Counted from the stretch's first letter, positions 17,462 through 25,729 are shown. The stretch is 64,000 nucleotides of DNA from Bradyrhizobium elkanii WSM2783 (GCF_000472865.1 NZ_AXAP01000004.1:62001-126000), one strand, 5' to 3'. Notes: generated by a model from the letters alone, not told the origin. Numbers and translations are program-made.

Positions 17462-17710
17462 ATGTTCACGTTCGAAACGACGGACCAGAAGGAAGCCAGG
17501 CGTTTTCGGATCGCACAGTTCAACGGCAGGACCGCAACCGCGCATTCGGCCGGCGCGACGGTCACGGGCCGCGTTCGATCCATCGTGGAAAACAAGTCGC
17601 GCGTTCCGGCGGCCTGGACCATCACGATCATCCCGGAAACGCCGAAGCCTGCCGCGGTAAACCTGCGGCCAGCCCCGCGCATCCGCACCTTCGCGGAAGA
17701 TTACATCTGA
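17462..17710 (+). CDS. small hypothetical protein
   Basis: An 82-residue basic protein starting MFTFETTDQKEARRF, with GGGAGAG at good spacing before the ATG. It has a central TATAHSAGATVTGRVRSIVE segment of alternating hydrophobic residues and a Pro-rich tail. No domain is recognised. The pattern suggests a small beta-rich protein. It follows the second Crp-type gene by 116 bp on the same strand. Confidence 0.55.
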   Translation: MFTFETTDQKEARRFRIAQFNGRTATAHSAGATVTGRVRSIVENKSRVPAAWTITIIPETPKPAAVNLRPAPRIRTFAEDYI

Positions 17711-17932
17711 AGCACCTCGTAGCCCGGTGACGCGAATGCGTAAGCCGGGAGATCTGTGCCGATGTCGACCAGCGGCCCCGGATTACGCCGGCGCTTCCTT
17801 ATCAATTTGAATCGAATCGTTGTTTGCTCAAGCGCAAGCTCGGCGCAAGCGCATCGTGCTTTGTTGCGCTTTACTGCTTCGACCTGCCGCAGGCATAGGC
17901 CGTGCCCGGCGGCCGTCGCGCGCCCAGCGCGA

Positions 17933-18069
17933 ATTCGGTTCTGATTGAATCAGAACCGAAGCTGTAGATTCCTGTCTTGACGTGTTTTCTGCGCAGATAG
18001 GTCTACGGAATCTGCGTAAACTTGATTGCGACGCGGGCCTGTGCCCGCTTCGCTCGAAAACGCTTCCAG
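17933..18069. repeat. palindromic repeat family A, diverged copy with enlarged middle
   Basis: ATTCGGTTCTGATT-G-AATCAGAACCGAA is followed by a mutated tail (GACGTGTTTTCTGCGCAGA) and about 40 bp not found in the other copies. It ends in the usual CGCTTCGCTCGAAAACGCT. The wider gap 17711-18072 holds nothing else recognisable. Confidence 0.7.
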
Positions 18070-18072
18070 GGC

Positions 18073-18693
18073 TCAGGACGACTGCATCAGCGCCTTGCGG
18101 ACGAGATCGGCGGTGTTGCGTGCGCCGAGCTTGCGCATCGCTTCGGCGCGATGGCTTTCGAATGTCCGCGGGCTGATCTTCATGCGCAGCGCGCCTTGCT
18201 TGTTCGAATAGCCCTCGCTGATGAGACGGAGCACCTCGCGCTCGCGCCTCGTCAGCGGCTTCTGGCCGGCCTTGGATACAACCGTCACCTTCGGCGGCGG
18301 GCTTTCGTCCTTGATGCGCGCAGGCGGACTGTCCCATCCCGCCTTCTGATCGATAACGGGAGCGGATCCCGGATGAATCTCCGAAATCTGCTTCAGCATC
18401 GCGCAGACGCGCTCGGTCTGCTGCAGGGCGTTCTCGACCACCTGCTGCAGGTAGATTCGGGCTGCCGGCGAATGCGCGAACTGATGACTGTGCTGCTTGA
18501 TCTCGTTCATGTAGAGCAGGAGCGCCGTCATCGGACCGTTGAACTGGCGCGCGATCGCAGCGCCCGCCTCTTCCGTAGCGCGCGCACGCTGTGCGGCGAG
18601 TTCCACAATCTCACGATTGCTCTCGAATGGGGCGCGGTCTTCCATCCACTTCGACAGATGTGACCCGTCGGCTCGATGCTCGTGCTGTGTCAT
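18073..18693 (-). CDS. LuxR-type regulator with degenerate histidine-kinase dimerisation domain
   Basis: A 206-residue protein. Residues about 28-105 form a helical hairpin resembling the HisKA/DHp domain of FixL-type kinases: AIARQFNGPMTALLLYMNEI parallels the H-box ALAHELNQPLTA, with R49 where the phosphoacceptor histidine should be. N52 and P54 of that motif are kept. A Pro-rich linker leads to a LuxR-type helix-turn-helix (about 143-203; LTRREREVLRLISEGYSNKQ). No receiver or ATPase domain is present. It may dimerise through the pseudo-DHp domain or interact with a kinase (inference). A perfect CTCAGTA palindrome lies 47 bp upstream of the start, consistent with autoregulation. Confidence 0.85.
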   Translation of the reverse strand: MTQHEHRADGSHLSKWMEDRAPFESNREIVELAAQRARATEEAGAAIARQFNGPMTALLLYMNEIKQHSHQFAHSPAARIYLQQVVENALQQTERVCAMLKQISEIHPGSAPVIDQKAGWDSPPARIKDESPPPKVTVVSKAGQKPLTRREREVLRLISEGYSNKQGALRMKISPRTFESHRAEAMRKLGARNTADLVRKALMQSS

Positions 18694-18739
18694 GCGACCG
18701 ATCTAGCGACCCTAAGGCTGTTCCCGCGTTAACTCGGCA

Positions 18740-18757
18740 CTCAGTAGGAATACTGAG
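18740..18757. promoter_or_regulatory. CTCAGTA palindrome, candidate operator
   Basis: CTCAGTA-GGAA-TACTGAG has perfect 7-bp arms, 47 bp before the pseudo-DHp/LuxR gene. It is the same motif as ahead of the flagellin gene. It lies in the 540-bp gap 18694-19233, which has no supported gene. Confidence 0.6.
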
Positions 18758-18843
18758 AACGCGACCATGTGTTGCCAGCTCACAAGGAAATAGAGGCAGA
18801 CGCGCCTAGAGTTTGCAACAATTCTCGCAGGAATGTGGCAAAT

Positions 18844-18874
18844 CTCAGTATTTCTACTCATCGGGAAAATACTG
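18844..18874. promoter_or_regulatory. second CTCAGTA site and overlapping inverted repeat
   Basis: CTCAGTA-TTTC-TACTCAT (5 of 7 in the right arm) overlaps a further inverted pair, CAGTATTT at 18846 and AAATACTG at 18867. It is about 104 bp from the perfect site at 18740. The arrangement suggests cooperative binding of the same regulator. Confidence 0.45.
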
Positions 18875-19233
18875 AAATTGTGGCGGAATGGCGTACTTTC
18901 ACGAGCATCTTTGTGAGTTCCATGTGGCGGTTCCCGAACGCGCAGCGAATCACCGATGACGCGAATGGCAGCGCACCATCGATGCGCTGGTTCGAGAGCT
19001 TTCCAGAGGACGCTTATGCGGGCCTGTCGACGACCACGCGGCGCTTGCACTGACATGACACGAACATGAGGTCGGCGCGCGATGCATGCGCGAGAAGTCA
19101 ACCCGCTACAGTGCATTGCTGCATGATTTGTGATCGATGCGCGGCGCCTCGCACCGAGGTTTGCGATTTACAGCTTTCACCGGCATCGCGATGATCGCGA
19201 TCTCGATCTTCACAACAATGAAGGGAGACCGTG

Positions 19234-19653
19234 ATGGCGCGAGTAACCGGATCGTGGCTTGCGATGGCGACACTTGCGTGCGCCTTGGCGTTCGCATCGG
19301 CTGCGAATGCGCAGACCGCGCCCGCGGAGAGCGCGGCGCCGTCGACCGCCGACAATGCGGTGATGATCACGGTGTTCCTGAAGCACGATCAGTCGCGCCC
19401 ACTCAGCGAACTCAACGCACAGCTCGAGAAGCAGGGCTACTACAAGGCCTTTCCGCCCGCGGGCGTCGAGGTCGTGAGCTGGTATGTGATGATGGGCATC
19501 GGCCAGGTGGTGACGCTGCGGCTGCCGGCATCGCGGCTCCGCGAGGTCAACCGCGTGCTGGAGGACAAGGCCTGGGGCGCCTATCGCACCGAATTCTATC
19601 CGACCTATGATTACAAGGCCGTCGGCATGGCCGCGCACGAGAAGGCGCAATAA
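19234..19653 (+). CDS. exported hypothetical protein
   Basis: A 139-residue protein with a Sec signal peptide: MARVTGSWLAMATLACALAF, cleavage probably after ANAQ near residue 26. The mature part of about 113 residues mixes alpha and beta with the central segment MITVFLKHDQSRPLSELN. AAGGGAGA precedes the ATG at 19234; a GTG one codon earlier is less likely. It probably acts in the periplasm; no function is recognised. The promoter region upstream holds the CTCAGTA sites, so co-control with the LuxR-type gene is possible. Confidence 0.7.
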   Translation: MARVTGSWLAMATLACALAFASAANAQTAPAESAAPSTADNAVMITVFLKHDQSRPLSELNAQLEKQGYYKAFPPAGVEVVSWYVMMGIGQVVTLRLPASRLREVNRVLEDKAWGAYRTEFYPTYDYKAVGMAAHEKAQ

Positions 19654-19708
19654 TTAGCAATAGTTGATTGTCCGTCTCGGCGTGGCGCCAGCGAGGGCGC
19701 GTCACGCT

Positions 19709-19909
19709 TCATGGCAACGCACCCTTGCTCTCAGCTTGCGCCATGGCGGTCAGCTCGGCTTCGTTGATCGTGGCCCCGGATGCATCGAGCACCGAGACCG
19801 TGAGGAACCCGTCGTCGCGAAACTCCTCCATCTTTCGCTGCGCCGCCGCCGCCGTCGCGAGGATGACGGAGACGCCGCCGGGACCGTTCCTCGCAAATAC
19901 CCGGAACAT
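19709..19909 (-). CDS. small conserved hypothetical protein of the heat-shock cluster
   Basis: A 66-residue protein starting MFRVFARNGPGGVSVILA. It has a short beta-type start, a helix AAAAQRKMEEF, then DGFLTVSVLDASG and an acidic helix. It lies 23 bp downstream of another small gene and in line with the small heat-shock gene, so it is probably cotranscribed. An upstream in-frame GTG at 19927 would add six residues. Confidence 0.55.
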   Translation of the reverse strand: MFRVFARNGPGGVSVILATAAAAQRKMEEFRDDGFLTVSVLDASGATINEAELTAMAQAESKGALP

Positions 19910-19932
19910 GATCCCCCAGCCCCTCACGTGCT

Positions 19933-20250
19933 CTACGCCGCCAGCGCGACGCGCGAGGTCGATTTCCGCCGGTACGGCTTGCCGCCCGGCGATCCCGATG
20001 GATCGGGGTCGAGCGCCGACAGCGCTTCAAGTACCTCGTCGATGCTGACAGCGCTCTTGGCACCCGGAAGTTCACGCAACGCCGGATTGGACGAAACCGC
20101 AGCCGCATCCGACGCCCATGACGCCAGCACGGCGCGCTTTTCCGCCACCGACAGCCGGGCATCCGCCAACACATCGCGCGGATGGTCGTAAACCGATGCC
20201 GGGTGCAGGATGACATTCAAATCGACGATATTGTCAGTGCGATCGATCAT
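19933..20250 (-). CDS. conserved hypothetical protein downstream of hsp20
   Basis: A 105-residue soluble protein starting MIDRTDNIVDLNVILHPASV. The middle segment LSVAEKRAVLASWASDAAAV is helical, and the C-terminus is Pro/Gly and basic. Similar small proteins accompany stress genes in Bradyrhizobium-type genomes (recollection, not checked). It lies 89 bp after the small heat-shock gene, behind a GC-rich hairpin. Function unknown. Confidence 0.7.
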   Translation of the reverse strand: MIDRTDNIVDLNVILHPASVYDHPRDVLADARLSVAEKRAVLASWASDAAAVSSNPALRELPGAKSAVSIDEVLEALSALDPDPSGSPGGKPYRRKSTSRVALAA

Positions 20251-20289
20251 TGGTTGCTCCCGTTACTTGTTCAGGCACGTGTCAACAGT

Positions 20290-20315
20290 CCCGCCCGGCA
20301 GGTACACCGGGCGGG
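20290..20315 (-). terminator. intercistronic hairpin after the hsp20 gene
   Basis: A perfect 9-bp stem, CCCGCCCGG/CCGGGCGGG, with an 8-base loop and no U-run. It may partly terminate the transcript or protect the hsp20 mRNA 3' end while letting some transcription continue into the small downstream genes. Confidence 0.5.
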
Positions 20316-20339
20316 GCATCCGTCTGCGTCGCGAACGCG

Positions 20340-20795
20340 TTACGCCGCTTTCGCTTCGAGTTGCTGCACGTTGGCTGCCGTCGCGCCATCGATGGCGATC
20401 CGCCGCGGCTTCATGGCCTCGGGCACCTCGCGGACCAGTTCGATCTTCAGGAGTCCATTGTCGAACGCGGCGCTCTTCACCTGCACGTAATCGGCGAGAT
20501 TGAAGTGCCGCTTGAACGGCCGCGCCGAGATACCGCGATAGAGGTATTCATGTTCGACCTTCTCGGACTTGCTGCCTTCGATTGTGACCACGTTGCTCTC
20601 GGCGGTCACCGAGATCTCGTCGGGCGAGAAGCCCGCGAGCGCAAGCGATATCTGGTAGCGATCTTCACCAAGCCGTTCAATGTTGTAGGGCGGGTAATTG
20701 TCCTCGCCCGTGCGTGCCGCTGCGTCGACGAGATCGAACAGGCGGTCGAAGCCGATGGTCGAGCGCCACAGGGGAGCAAAGTCGTAGCTGCGCAT
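20340..20795 (-). CDS. small heat-shock protein, Hsp20/IbpA type
   Basis: A 151-residue alpha-crystallin-type chaperone that holds unfolding proteins. The N-terminal arm MRSYDFAPLWRSTIGFDRLF is typical of class A rhizobial sHsps. The alpha-crystallin domain spans about 35-130, with NYPPYNIE at its start and FKRHFNLADYV in the core. The expected I-x-I/V-type tail is represented by RRIAI near the C-terminus. The ATG at 20795 has GGAGGA at good spacing; that Shine-Dalgarno site is part of the RNA thermometer. Confidence 0.95.
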   Translation of the reverse strand: MRSYDFAPLWRSTIGFDRLFDLVDAAARTGEDNYPPYNIERLGEDRYQISLALAGFSPDEISVTAESNVVTIEGSKSEKVEHEYLYRGISARPFKRHFNLADYVQVKSAAFDNGLLKIELVREVPEAMKPRRIAIDGATAANVQQLEAKAA

Positions 20796-20902
20796 AGCCA
20801 AATCCTCCAATGAGCAAGTTGGATACGAGCGGCACCGGACAGAACCGGCGCCCGTTCTGGTCCAGACCCATCAGGCGTCCGGACGCCATCCGTCGGATGG
20901 CG
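20796..20902 (-). promoter_or_regulatory. ROSE-type RNA thermometer in the hsp20 leader
   Basis: The leader ends CAACTTGCTCATTGGAGGAT followed by TTGGCTATG. TTGCTC faces GGAGGA in a short hairpin that would hide the Shine-Dalgarno site at low temperature, the hallmark of ROSE elements. Two further GC-rich stems lie upstream: GGCGTCC/GGACGCC, and CCAGAAC with GTTCTG. Length (about 107 nt), position and gene type all fit the ROSE family known from Bradyrhizobium sHsp genes. Confidence 0.85.
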
Positions 20903-20908
20903 AAAAAA

Positions 20909-20937
20909 ATCTTGGAAAAGGCCGATCCAGTTTCAAG
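20909..20937 (-). promoter_or_regulatory. candidate RpoH promoter for hsp20
   Basis: On the minus strand CTTGAAA (20937-20931) is followed, 18 bases after CTTG, by CCAAGAT (20915-20909). This resembles the alphaproteobacterial RpoH pattern CTTG-N17/18-CYTATNT, with a weak second box. Transcription from here would give a leader of ROSE length. Confidence 0.5.
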
Positions 20938-21182
20938 GGGAGGCTACAAAAAAATTTTTGGCCCTTCGACGCAAGGCGATGACCCCCGATGTGCGCGGCT
21001 CTCTCCGCGTTTGTGAGCGCAGGCGACTTGCCCAGCTCAGCGGGTAAAGGTTGGAAGCAATCGACGGTGCTACTTGTCGCGATATGGATCGCTTCGTCGC
21101 GTGCACTCGTCGCAATGATGCCAGACAACCCCTCGCGCTCGTCTGGGGCGCGGCGAGTCCGGGGACACGACCGATCAAGGCC

Positions 21183-21365
21183 TCAGGCGTGCGCCCTCGG
21201 CTGCTGGCTCAGCTTCTTGGCCAGCGTCTTCAAATCTTCGACCCGCCGGCTGCACAACAGCCGGGCGAATTCGTCGGCATCGATGGAGGATTGCGGGAAG
21301 ACGGGCGGTTGGCGCAGCTCCCGGCGCCGCCAGAACAGCCGAGAGAGACGCTGCAGCAGCTTCAT
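21183..21365 (-). CDS. possible small basic protein
   Basis: A 60-residue reading frame starting MKLLQRLSRLFWRRRELR, with a basic amphipathic N-terminus and a helical ending RRVEDLKTLAKKLSQQ. The ribosome site is weak. It occupies an otherwise gene-free stretch (20938-21585), divergent from the glucan enzyme. No family is recognised, and it may be spurious. Confidence 0.35.
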   Translation of the reverse strand: MKLLQRLSRLFWRRRELRQPPVFPQSSIDADEFARLLCSRRVEDLKTLAKKLSQQPRAHA

Positions 21366-21585
21366 TTTCTTGAGCCTCGATGAGAGCCTGCGCGGATAAG
21401 TCGCCGAACCGGTCCTTGGTTCCGCGCGTTGCCTCTTTCCCCGTTCTTTTCCGCAAAGAGCAGCCGCCCCGCTCCCGCCGAGGCTCCCCGCTTTCGCATC
21501 CGCGTAATAATGGTGGGCGACAACCTTGCCGGCCGCTGCCGCCAGGCTCATTCTCCCGGCGCCACGCGTTCAGGGGGGAAGACAG

Positions 21586-23481
21586 ATGCCTGAGCCGGAC
21601 CTCACCGGCGCTCCGATGGGCGGCACGCTCGTGCCCGGCGGGGCGATATTCCGCGTCTGGGCGCCGCGGGCCAGCGCGGTCCATGTCTCCGGCGACTTCA
21701 ACGATTGGAGGCAGGATGCCGGTTCGCTGATGTCGGAGATCGGCGGCGGGCACTGGGCGAGCTTCGTGCCCGGCCTGAAGGACGGCGACGCTTACCTGTT
21801 CTACGTCGAGGGCATCGGCTCGTCCGGCTTCAAGCGCGACCCGCGGGCGCGGCTGCTCAGCGTCCAGCCGTCCTTTCCGGCCTGCAATTCCGTGCTGCGC
21901 GATGCCGGGCGATTTCCCTGGCGCCTCGAGCGCTTCGTGCCGCCGGCATTCAACGACCTCATCGTCTATCAGCTTCACGTCGGAACGTTCGCGCCGCATC
22001 CGGACAACGGGGATGGCAAGTTCTTCGACGTGATCGAGCGCGTGCCGCACCTCGCCGCGCTCGGCGTCAACGCCATCGAGCTGCTACCGATCCAGGAATT
22101 CCCGACCACGTTCAGCATGGGCTATAACGGAGTCGATCTCTATAGCCCGGAGAACCAATATGCCGAGGCCGACGAGGCAAAGCTCGGCCGCTATTTGCAT
22201 CACACCAACGCGATCCTCCAGGCGGCCGGCCACGCGCCCTATCCCGGCGTCGACACCCTCAGGCACAGCGACGACCAGCTTCGCGCGCTGATCGACGTCT
22301 GCCATGTCCATGGCATCGCCGTGATCTTCGACGTCGTTTACAACCATGCCGGCGGCGGGTTCGACGACAAGAGCATGTGGTTCCTCGATCGCCACCTGCC
22401 CGGCGACAACAACAACAGCCTCTATTTCACCGACAAGGGCTGGGCGGGCGGCCTGGTGTTCGCGTTCTGGAACGATGGCGTCAAACAGTTCCTGATCGAC
22501 AACGCCACATTCCTTTATGAGGAGTATCGGATCGACGGCTTCCGTTTCGACGAAGTCAGCGTGATCGATCGCTTCGGCGGCTGGGGCACCTGCCAGGACC
22601 TGACCTCGACATTGCGCGCGCAAAAACCCGAGGCGATCCAGATCGCCGAATATTGGCCGGTCAATGCGTGGATCGTGAAGGATCGCAGCGAGGGCGGCGC
22701 GGGCTTCGACGCCACCTGGAGCGACGGCATCCGCAACAGCGTGCGGGCGGCGATCGCGAGCGCCTCACAGGGCGCCAACGCACGCGTGCCGATGTCCCCG
22801 ATCGCAGACGCGATCGCCGCGATCAGCCTGGGTAGCCGCTGGCGCGCGGTGCATGCGATCGAGAACCACGACATCGTCTATACGGGACGCGACGAACGGA
22901 TCGCGGCGCTCGCCGACGGCAGCAATCCGCGCTCCTGGTATGCGCGCAGCCGCAGCCGCGTCGCGCTTGGCCTCCTGCTGACCGCGCCGGGCATTCCCAT
23001 GCTGTTCATGGGCCAGGAGATGCTGGGGTCGAAGCCATGGAGCGACACGCCGAGCACGGATACCGAAATCGACTGGGCGGCGTTCGACCGTGGCGATGAG
23101 GTGATGGCCGGCTTCGTGCGCTTTGCGCGCGAGCTGATCGGCCTGCGCCTGAGGACGCCGGGGCTGCGCGGCGAAGGTTGCGCCGTCATCCACGTCCACG
23201 ACGACAACCGCGTGCTGGCGTTCCAGCGCTGGGTCGAGGGCGACGGCGGCGATGTCGTGGTGGTCTGCAGCCTGAACGAAAGCCCGTTCCACAACTACGC
23301 GATCGGCTTTCCCGTCGCGGGCCGCTGGCGCGAGATGTTCAACAGCGACATCTACGACCGTGAGGTGACCGTCACCGCCGATGGCAGCGTGCACGCCGAC
23401 GGCCCTCCGCTGCACGGCTTGCCCGCGTCCGCCGCAGTGACGATCCCGGCGAACGGGCTGTTGGTTTTCGCGCGGGGCTAA
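21586..23481 (+). CDS. GH13-family glucan enzyme (branching enzyme / trehalohydrolase-like)
   Basis: A 631-residue protein. An N-terminal CBM48-type domain (about 10-95; FRVWAPRASAVHVSGDFNDW) precedes a GH13 barrel. Catalytic residues are visible: nucleophile D322 in GFRFDEVSV, acid/base E355 in IQIAEYW, and D429 in IENHDIV. The HGIAVIFDVVYNHAG segment is the conserved region I. A C-terminal beta domain closes the protein. It should act on alpha-1,4-glucans. GlgB-like branching or TreZ-like hydrolysis cannot be separated here. No glg or tre genes adjoin it. GGGGGGAAG precedes the ATG at 21586. Confidence 0.88.
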   Translation: MPEPDLTGAPMGGTLVPGGAIFRVWAPRASAVHVSGDFNDWRQDAGSLMSEIGGGHWASFVPGLKDGDAYLFYVEGIGSSGFKRDPRARLLSVQPSFPACNSVLRDAGRFPWRLERFVPPAFNDLIVYQLHVGTFAPHPDNGDGKFFDVIERVPHLAALGVNAIELLPIQEFPTTFSMGYNGVDLYSPENQYAEADEAKLGRYLHHTNAILQAAGHAPYPGVDTLRHSDDQLRALIDVCHVHGIAVIFDVVYNHAGGGFDDKSMWFLDRHLPGDNNNSLYFTDKGWAGGLVFAFWNDGVKQFLIDNATFLYEEYRIDGFRFDEVSVIDRFGGWGTCQDLTSTLRAQKPEAIQIAEYWPVNAWIVKDRSEGGAGFDATWSDGIRNSVRAAIASASQGANARVPMSPIADAIAAISLGSRWRAVHAIENHDIVYTGRDERIAALADGSNPRSWYARSRSRVALGLLLTAPGIPMLFMGQEMLGSKPWSDTPSTDTEIDWAAFDRGDEVMAGFVRFARELIGLRLRTPGLRGEGCAVIHVHDDNRVLAFQRWVEGDGGDVVVVCSLNESPFHNYAIGFPVAGRWREMFNSDIYDREVTVTADGSVHADGPPLHGLPASAAVTIPANGLLVFARG

Positions 23482-23592
23482 CGCCATCGCTGGCATCTGT
23501 CCGGCGCCGGGCGATGACATTCCCGCGCGGGTTCCGTTATGCTAGGCCTTCGTTCGAGCGGCGCTCCCCGCCGCGATGCAAGTCGAAGAGCA

Positions 23593-25647
23593 ATGGCCGC
23601 ACCTCACGTTCCGCAGATCGCCCTTTATCGCCGCTGGCTGCAGGAGCAGCGCGGCCTGAGCTTTTCCAGCTTTGAGGACATGCGCCAGTGGTCGGTGCGC
23701 GACCTCGACGCCTACTGGCAGAGCATCTGGGACTATTTCGACCTGCGCTCGCCGACGCCGCACCGCGCGGTGCTGGCGGAACGGAAGATGCCGGGCGCGC
23801 TCTGGTTTCCCGGTGCCTCCGTCAATTACGCCCAGCAGGTGTTCCGGCACGTCGAAGCCGCCGATGCCGCGGGCCTGGCGGCGATCGTGAGCAGCGGCGA
23901 AGATGGCGTGCTGAAAGCGACGAGCTGGCCCGAACTGCGGCGACAGGCGGCCGCGCTTGCGGTTCATCTACGGGAAAAAGGCGTCAAGCCCGGCGACCGC
24001 GTCGCGGCCTATCTGCCCAATATCCCCGAGACCATCATCGCCTTCCTCGCCACTGCGAGCTTGGGCGCGATCTGGAGCGTGTGCGCGCCCGACATGGCGG
24101 CGCCGGCGGTGATTGATCGCTTCAAGCAGATCGAACCGAAAGTGCTGATCGCCTGCGATGCCGTCACCTATGCAGGCCGGCGGCATGACCGCCGCACCGT
24201 GGTCGATGAGCTCCGGCGCTCGCTGCCAACGGTCAAGCATTTCATCCTGCACAGCGACGCGGAGAGCGCCGAGACGGCCGATCCGCTGCTATCAGCGATC
24301 TTCGCCCGCCGCAGTCCCGCGATCGATACGTTCGAGCCGGTGTGGCTGCCGTTCGATCATCCGCTCTGGATCGTCTATTCCAGCGGTACCACCGGCTTGC
24401 CGAAGCCGATCGTGCACAGCCATGGCGGCATCATCATCGTGGTGCTGCCGCTGAACACGCTGCACAACGATATCGGCTGCAGCTACCAGCCGAACTCGTT
24501 TGGCGAACGCTTCCATTGGTACAGCTCGACCGGCTGGATCATGTGGAACTGCCAGGTCAATGCGCTCCTGGGCGGCACCACCTGCTGCATCTTCGACGGC
24601 AGCCCCGGCGGCTCCAAGGACAAGCCGGACTGGACCACGCTGTGGCGCTTCGTGGCCGACGCGCAGGTGACAGTGTTCGGCGCGGGCGCAGCGTTCTTTG
24701 CCAACTGCACCAAAGCCGAGATCGATCTCGCCGCCGTCGGCGACCTCTCACACCTGCGCGCGCTCGGCTCGACCGGATCGCCGCTCAGCGCCGACACGCA
24801 AGCCTGGTTCAACGAGCGCTTCGCCGCGCTCTCAAAGGTCAATGGCAACGCCGCGCAGGCGGACATGTGGTGGGCGAACATTTCCGGCGGCACCGACTTC
24901 GCCGGCGCCTTCATCGGCGGCAACAGGGAATTGCCGCAGACGCCGGGCACGATGCAATGCCGGATACTGGGCTGCGCCGTGGAGGCATTCAACGAGCAGG
25001 GACGGCCCGTGATCGACGAGGTCGGCGAACTCGTCTGCACCGAGCCGCTGCCGTCGATGCCGCTGCGTTTCTGGAGCGATCCTGGTGATACGCGCTACCG
25101 CGCCAGCTATTTCGAGACCTATCCGGATAATTTCGACGGCAGCGGACGCGGCCCGGTGTGGCGGCATGGCGACTGGCTGAAGGTCGCCGCCGACGGTTCC
25201 TGCGTGATCTATGGCCGGAGCGACGCCACCATCAACCGGCACGGCCTGCGCATGGGGACGAGCGAACTTTACTCGGCGATCGAGGCGCTGCCGGAGATCC
25301 TGGATTCGATGGTCGTCGACCTCGAATATCTCGGGCGCGAAAGCTACATGCCGCTGTTCGTGGTGCTGCGCGACGGCATCGCGCTCGACGAGGCGATGAA
25401 GGCAAGGATCAACAAGGCGATCGAAGCCGGCCTGTCCCGCCGCTTCCTTCCCAACGAGATATTCCAGGCGCCCGAAATCCCGCGCACGCTATCGGGCAAG
25501 AAGCAGGAGCTGCCGATCAAGAAGCTGCTGCTCGGCCATCCGATCGAGAAGGTCATCAACAAGGATGCGATGGCCAATCCGGGTTGCCTGGAGTGGTACC
25601 TCGCTTTTGCGGGCGACTATCTGCAGAAAAATACGGGCGCCGCTTGA
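23593..25647 (+). CDS. acetoacetyl-CoA synthetase
   Basis: A 684-residue acyl-adenylate-forming enzyme that activates acetoacetate with ATP and CoA, linking ketone bodies or polyhydroxybutyrate breakdown to central metabolism. An ACAS-type N-terminal domain is followed by WIVYSSGTTGLPKPIVHSHGG, the phosphate loop. Further marks are FHWYSSTGWIMWN, GDWLKV, and YGRSDATINRHGLRMGTSE before the lysine domain ending with SGKKQELPIKKLL. Length and motif set are those of AacS rather than acetyl-CoA synthetase. The start at 23593 is preferred over 23539 from family length and the GAAGAG site. Confidence 0.93.
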   Translation: MAAPHVPQIALYRRWLQEQRGLSFSSFEDMRQWSVRDLDAYWQSIWDYFDLRSPTPHRAVLAERKMPGALWFPGASVNYAQQVFRHVEAADAAGLAAIVSSGEDGVLKATSWPELRRQAAALAVHLREKGVKPGDRVAAYLPNIPETIIAFLATASLGAIWSVCAPDMAAPAVIDRFKQIEPKVLIACDAVTYAGRRHDRRTVVDELRRSLPTVKHFILHSDAESAETADPLLSAIFARRSPAIDTFEPVWLPFDHPLWIVYSSGTTGLPKPIVHSHGGIIIVVLPLNTLHNDIGCSYQPNSFGERFHWYSSTGWIMWNCQVNALLGGTTCCIFDGSPGGSKDKPDWTTLWRFVADAQVTVFGAGAAFFANCTKAEIDLAAVGDLSHLRALGSTGSPLSADTQAWFNERFAALSKVNGNAAQADMWWANISGGTDFAGAFIGGNRELPQTPGTMQCRILGCAVEAFNEQGRPVIDEVGELVCTEPLPSMPLRFWSDPGDTRYRASYFETYPDNFDGSGRGPVWRHGDWLKVAADGSCVIYGRSDATINRHGLRMGTSELYSAIEALPEILDSMVVDLEYLGRESYMPLFVVLRDGIALDEAMKARINKAIEAGLSRRFLPNEIFQAPEIPRTLSGKKQELPIKKLLLGHPIEKVINKDAMANPGCLEWYLAFAGDYLQKNTGAA

Positions 25648-25657
25648 GGCGGCGCCC
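25635..25657 (+). terminator. hairpin overlapping the acetoacetyl-CoA synthetase stop
   Basis: GGGCGCCGC-TTGAG-GCGGCGCCC is a perfect 9-bp stem that includes the TGA stop codon. A T-rich stretch (GTTTTTGTTTT) follows about 10 bases later. Confidence 0.6.
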
Positions 25658-25660
25658 GCA

Positions 25661-25729
25661 TTCTAGGTTTTTGTTTTGACGCGTTTTCTTCACGCGAACC
25701 GGTGTCCACTTCGCTCGAAAACGCTCTAC
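25661..25729. repeat. palindromic repeat family A, lacking the left hairpin
   Basis: It carries the conserved tail TTTTGACGCGTTTTCTTCACGCG and CGCTCGAAAACGCTCTA but not the TCTGAT hairpin. Its last bases encode the TAG stop codon of the leftward esterase gene (25726-25728). Confidence 0.8.

Noticed and set aside
21175..22050. Leftward 291-codon frame across the start of the GH13 gene
   Set aside because: Antisense to the GH13 gene; only the 60-codon portion at 21183-21365 was kept, at low confidence.
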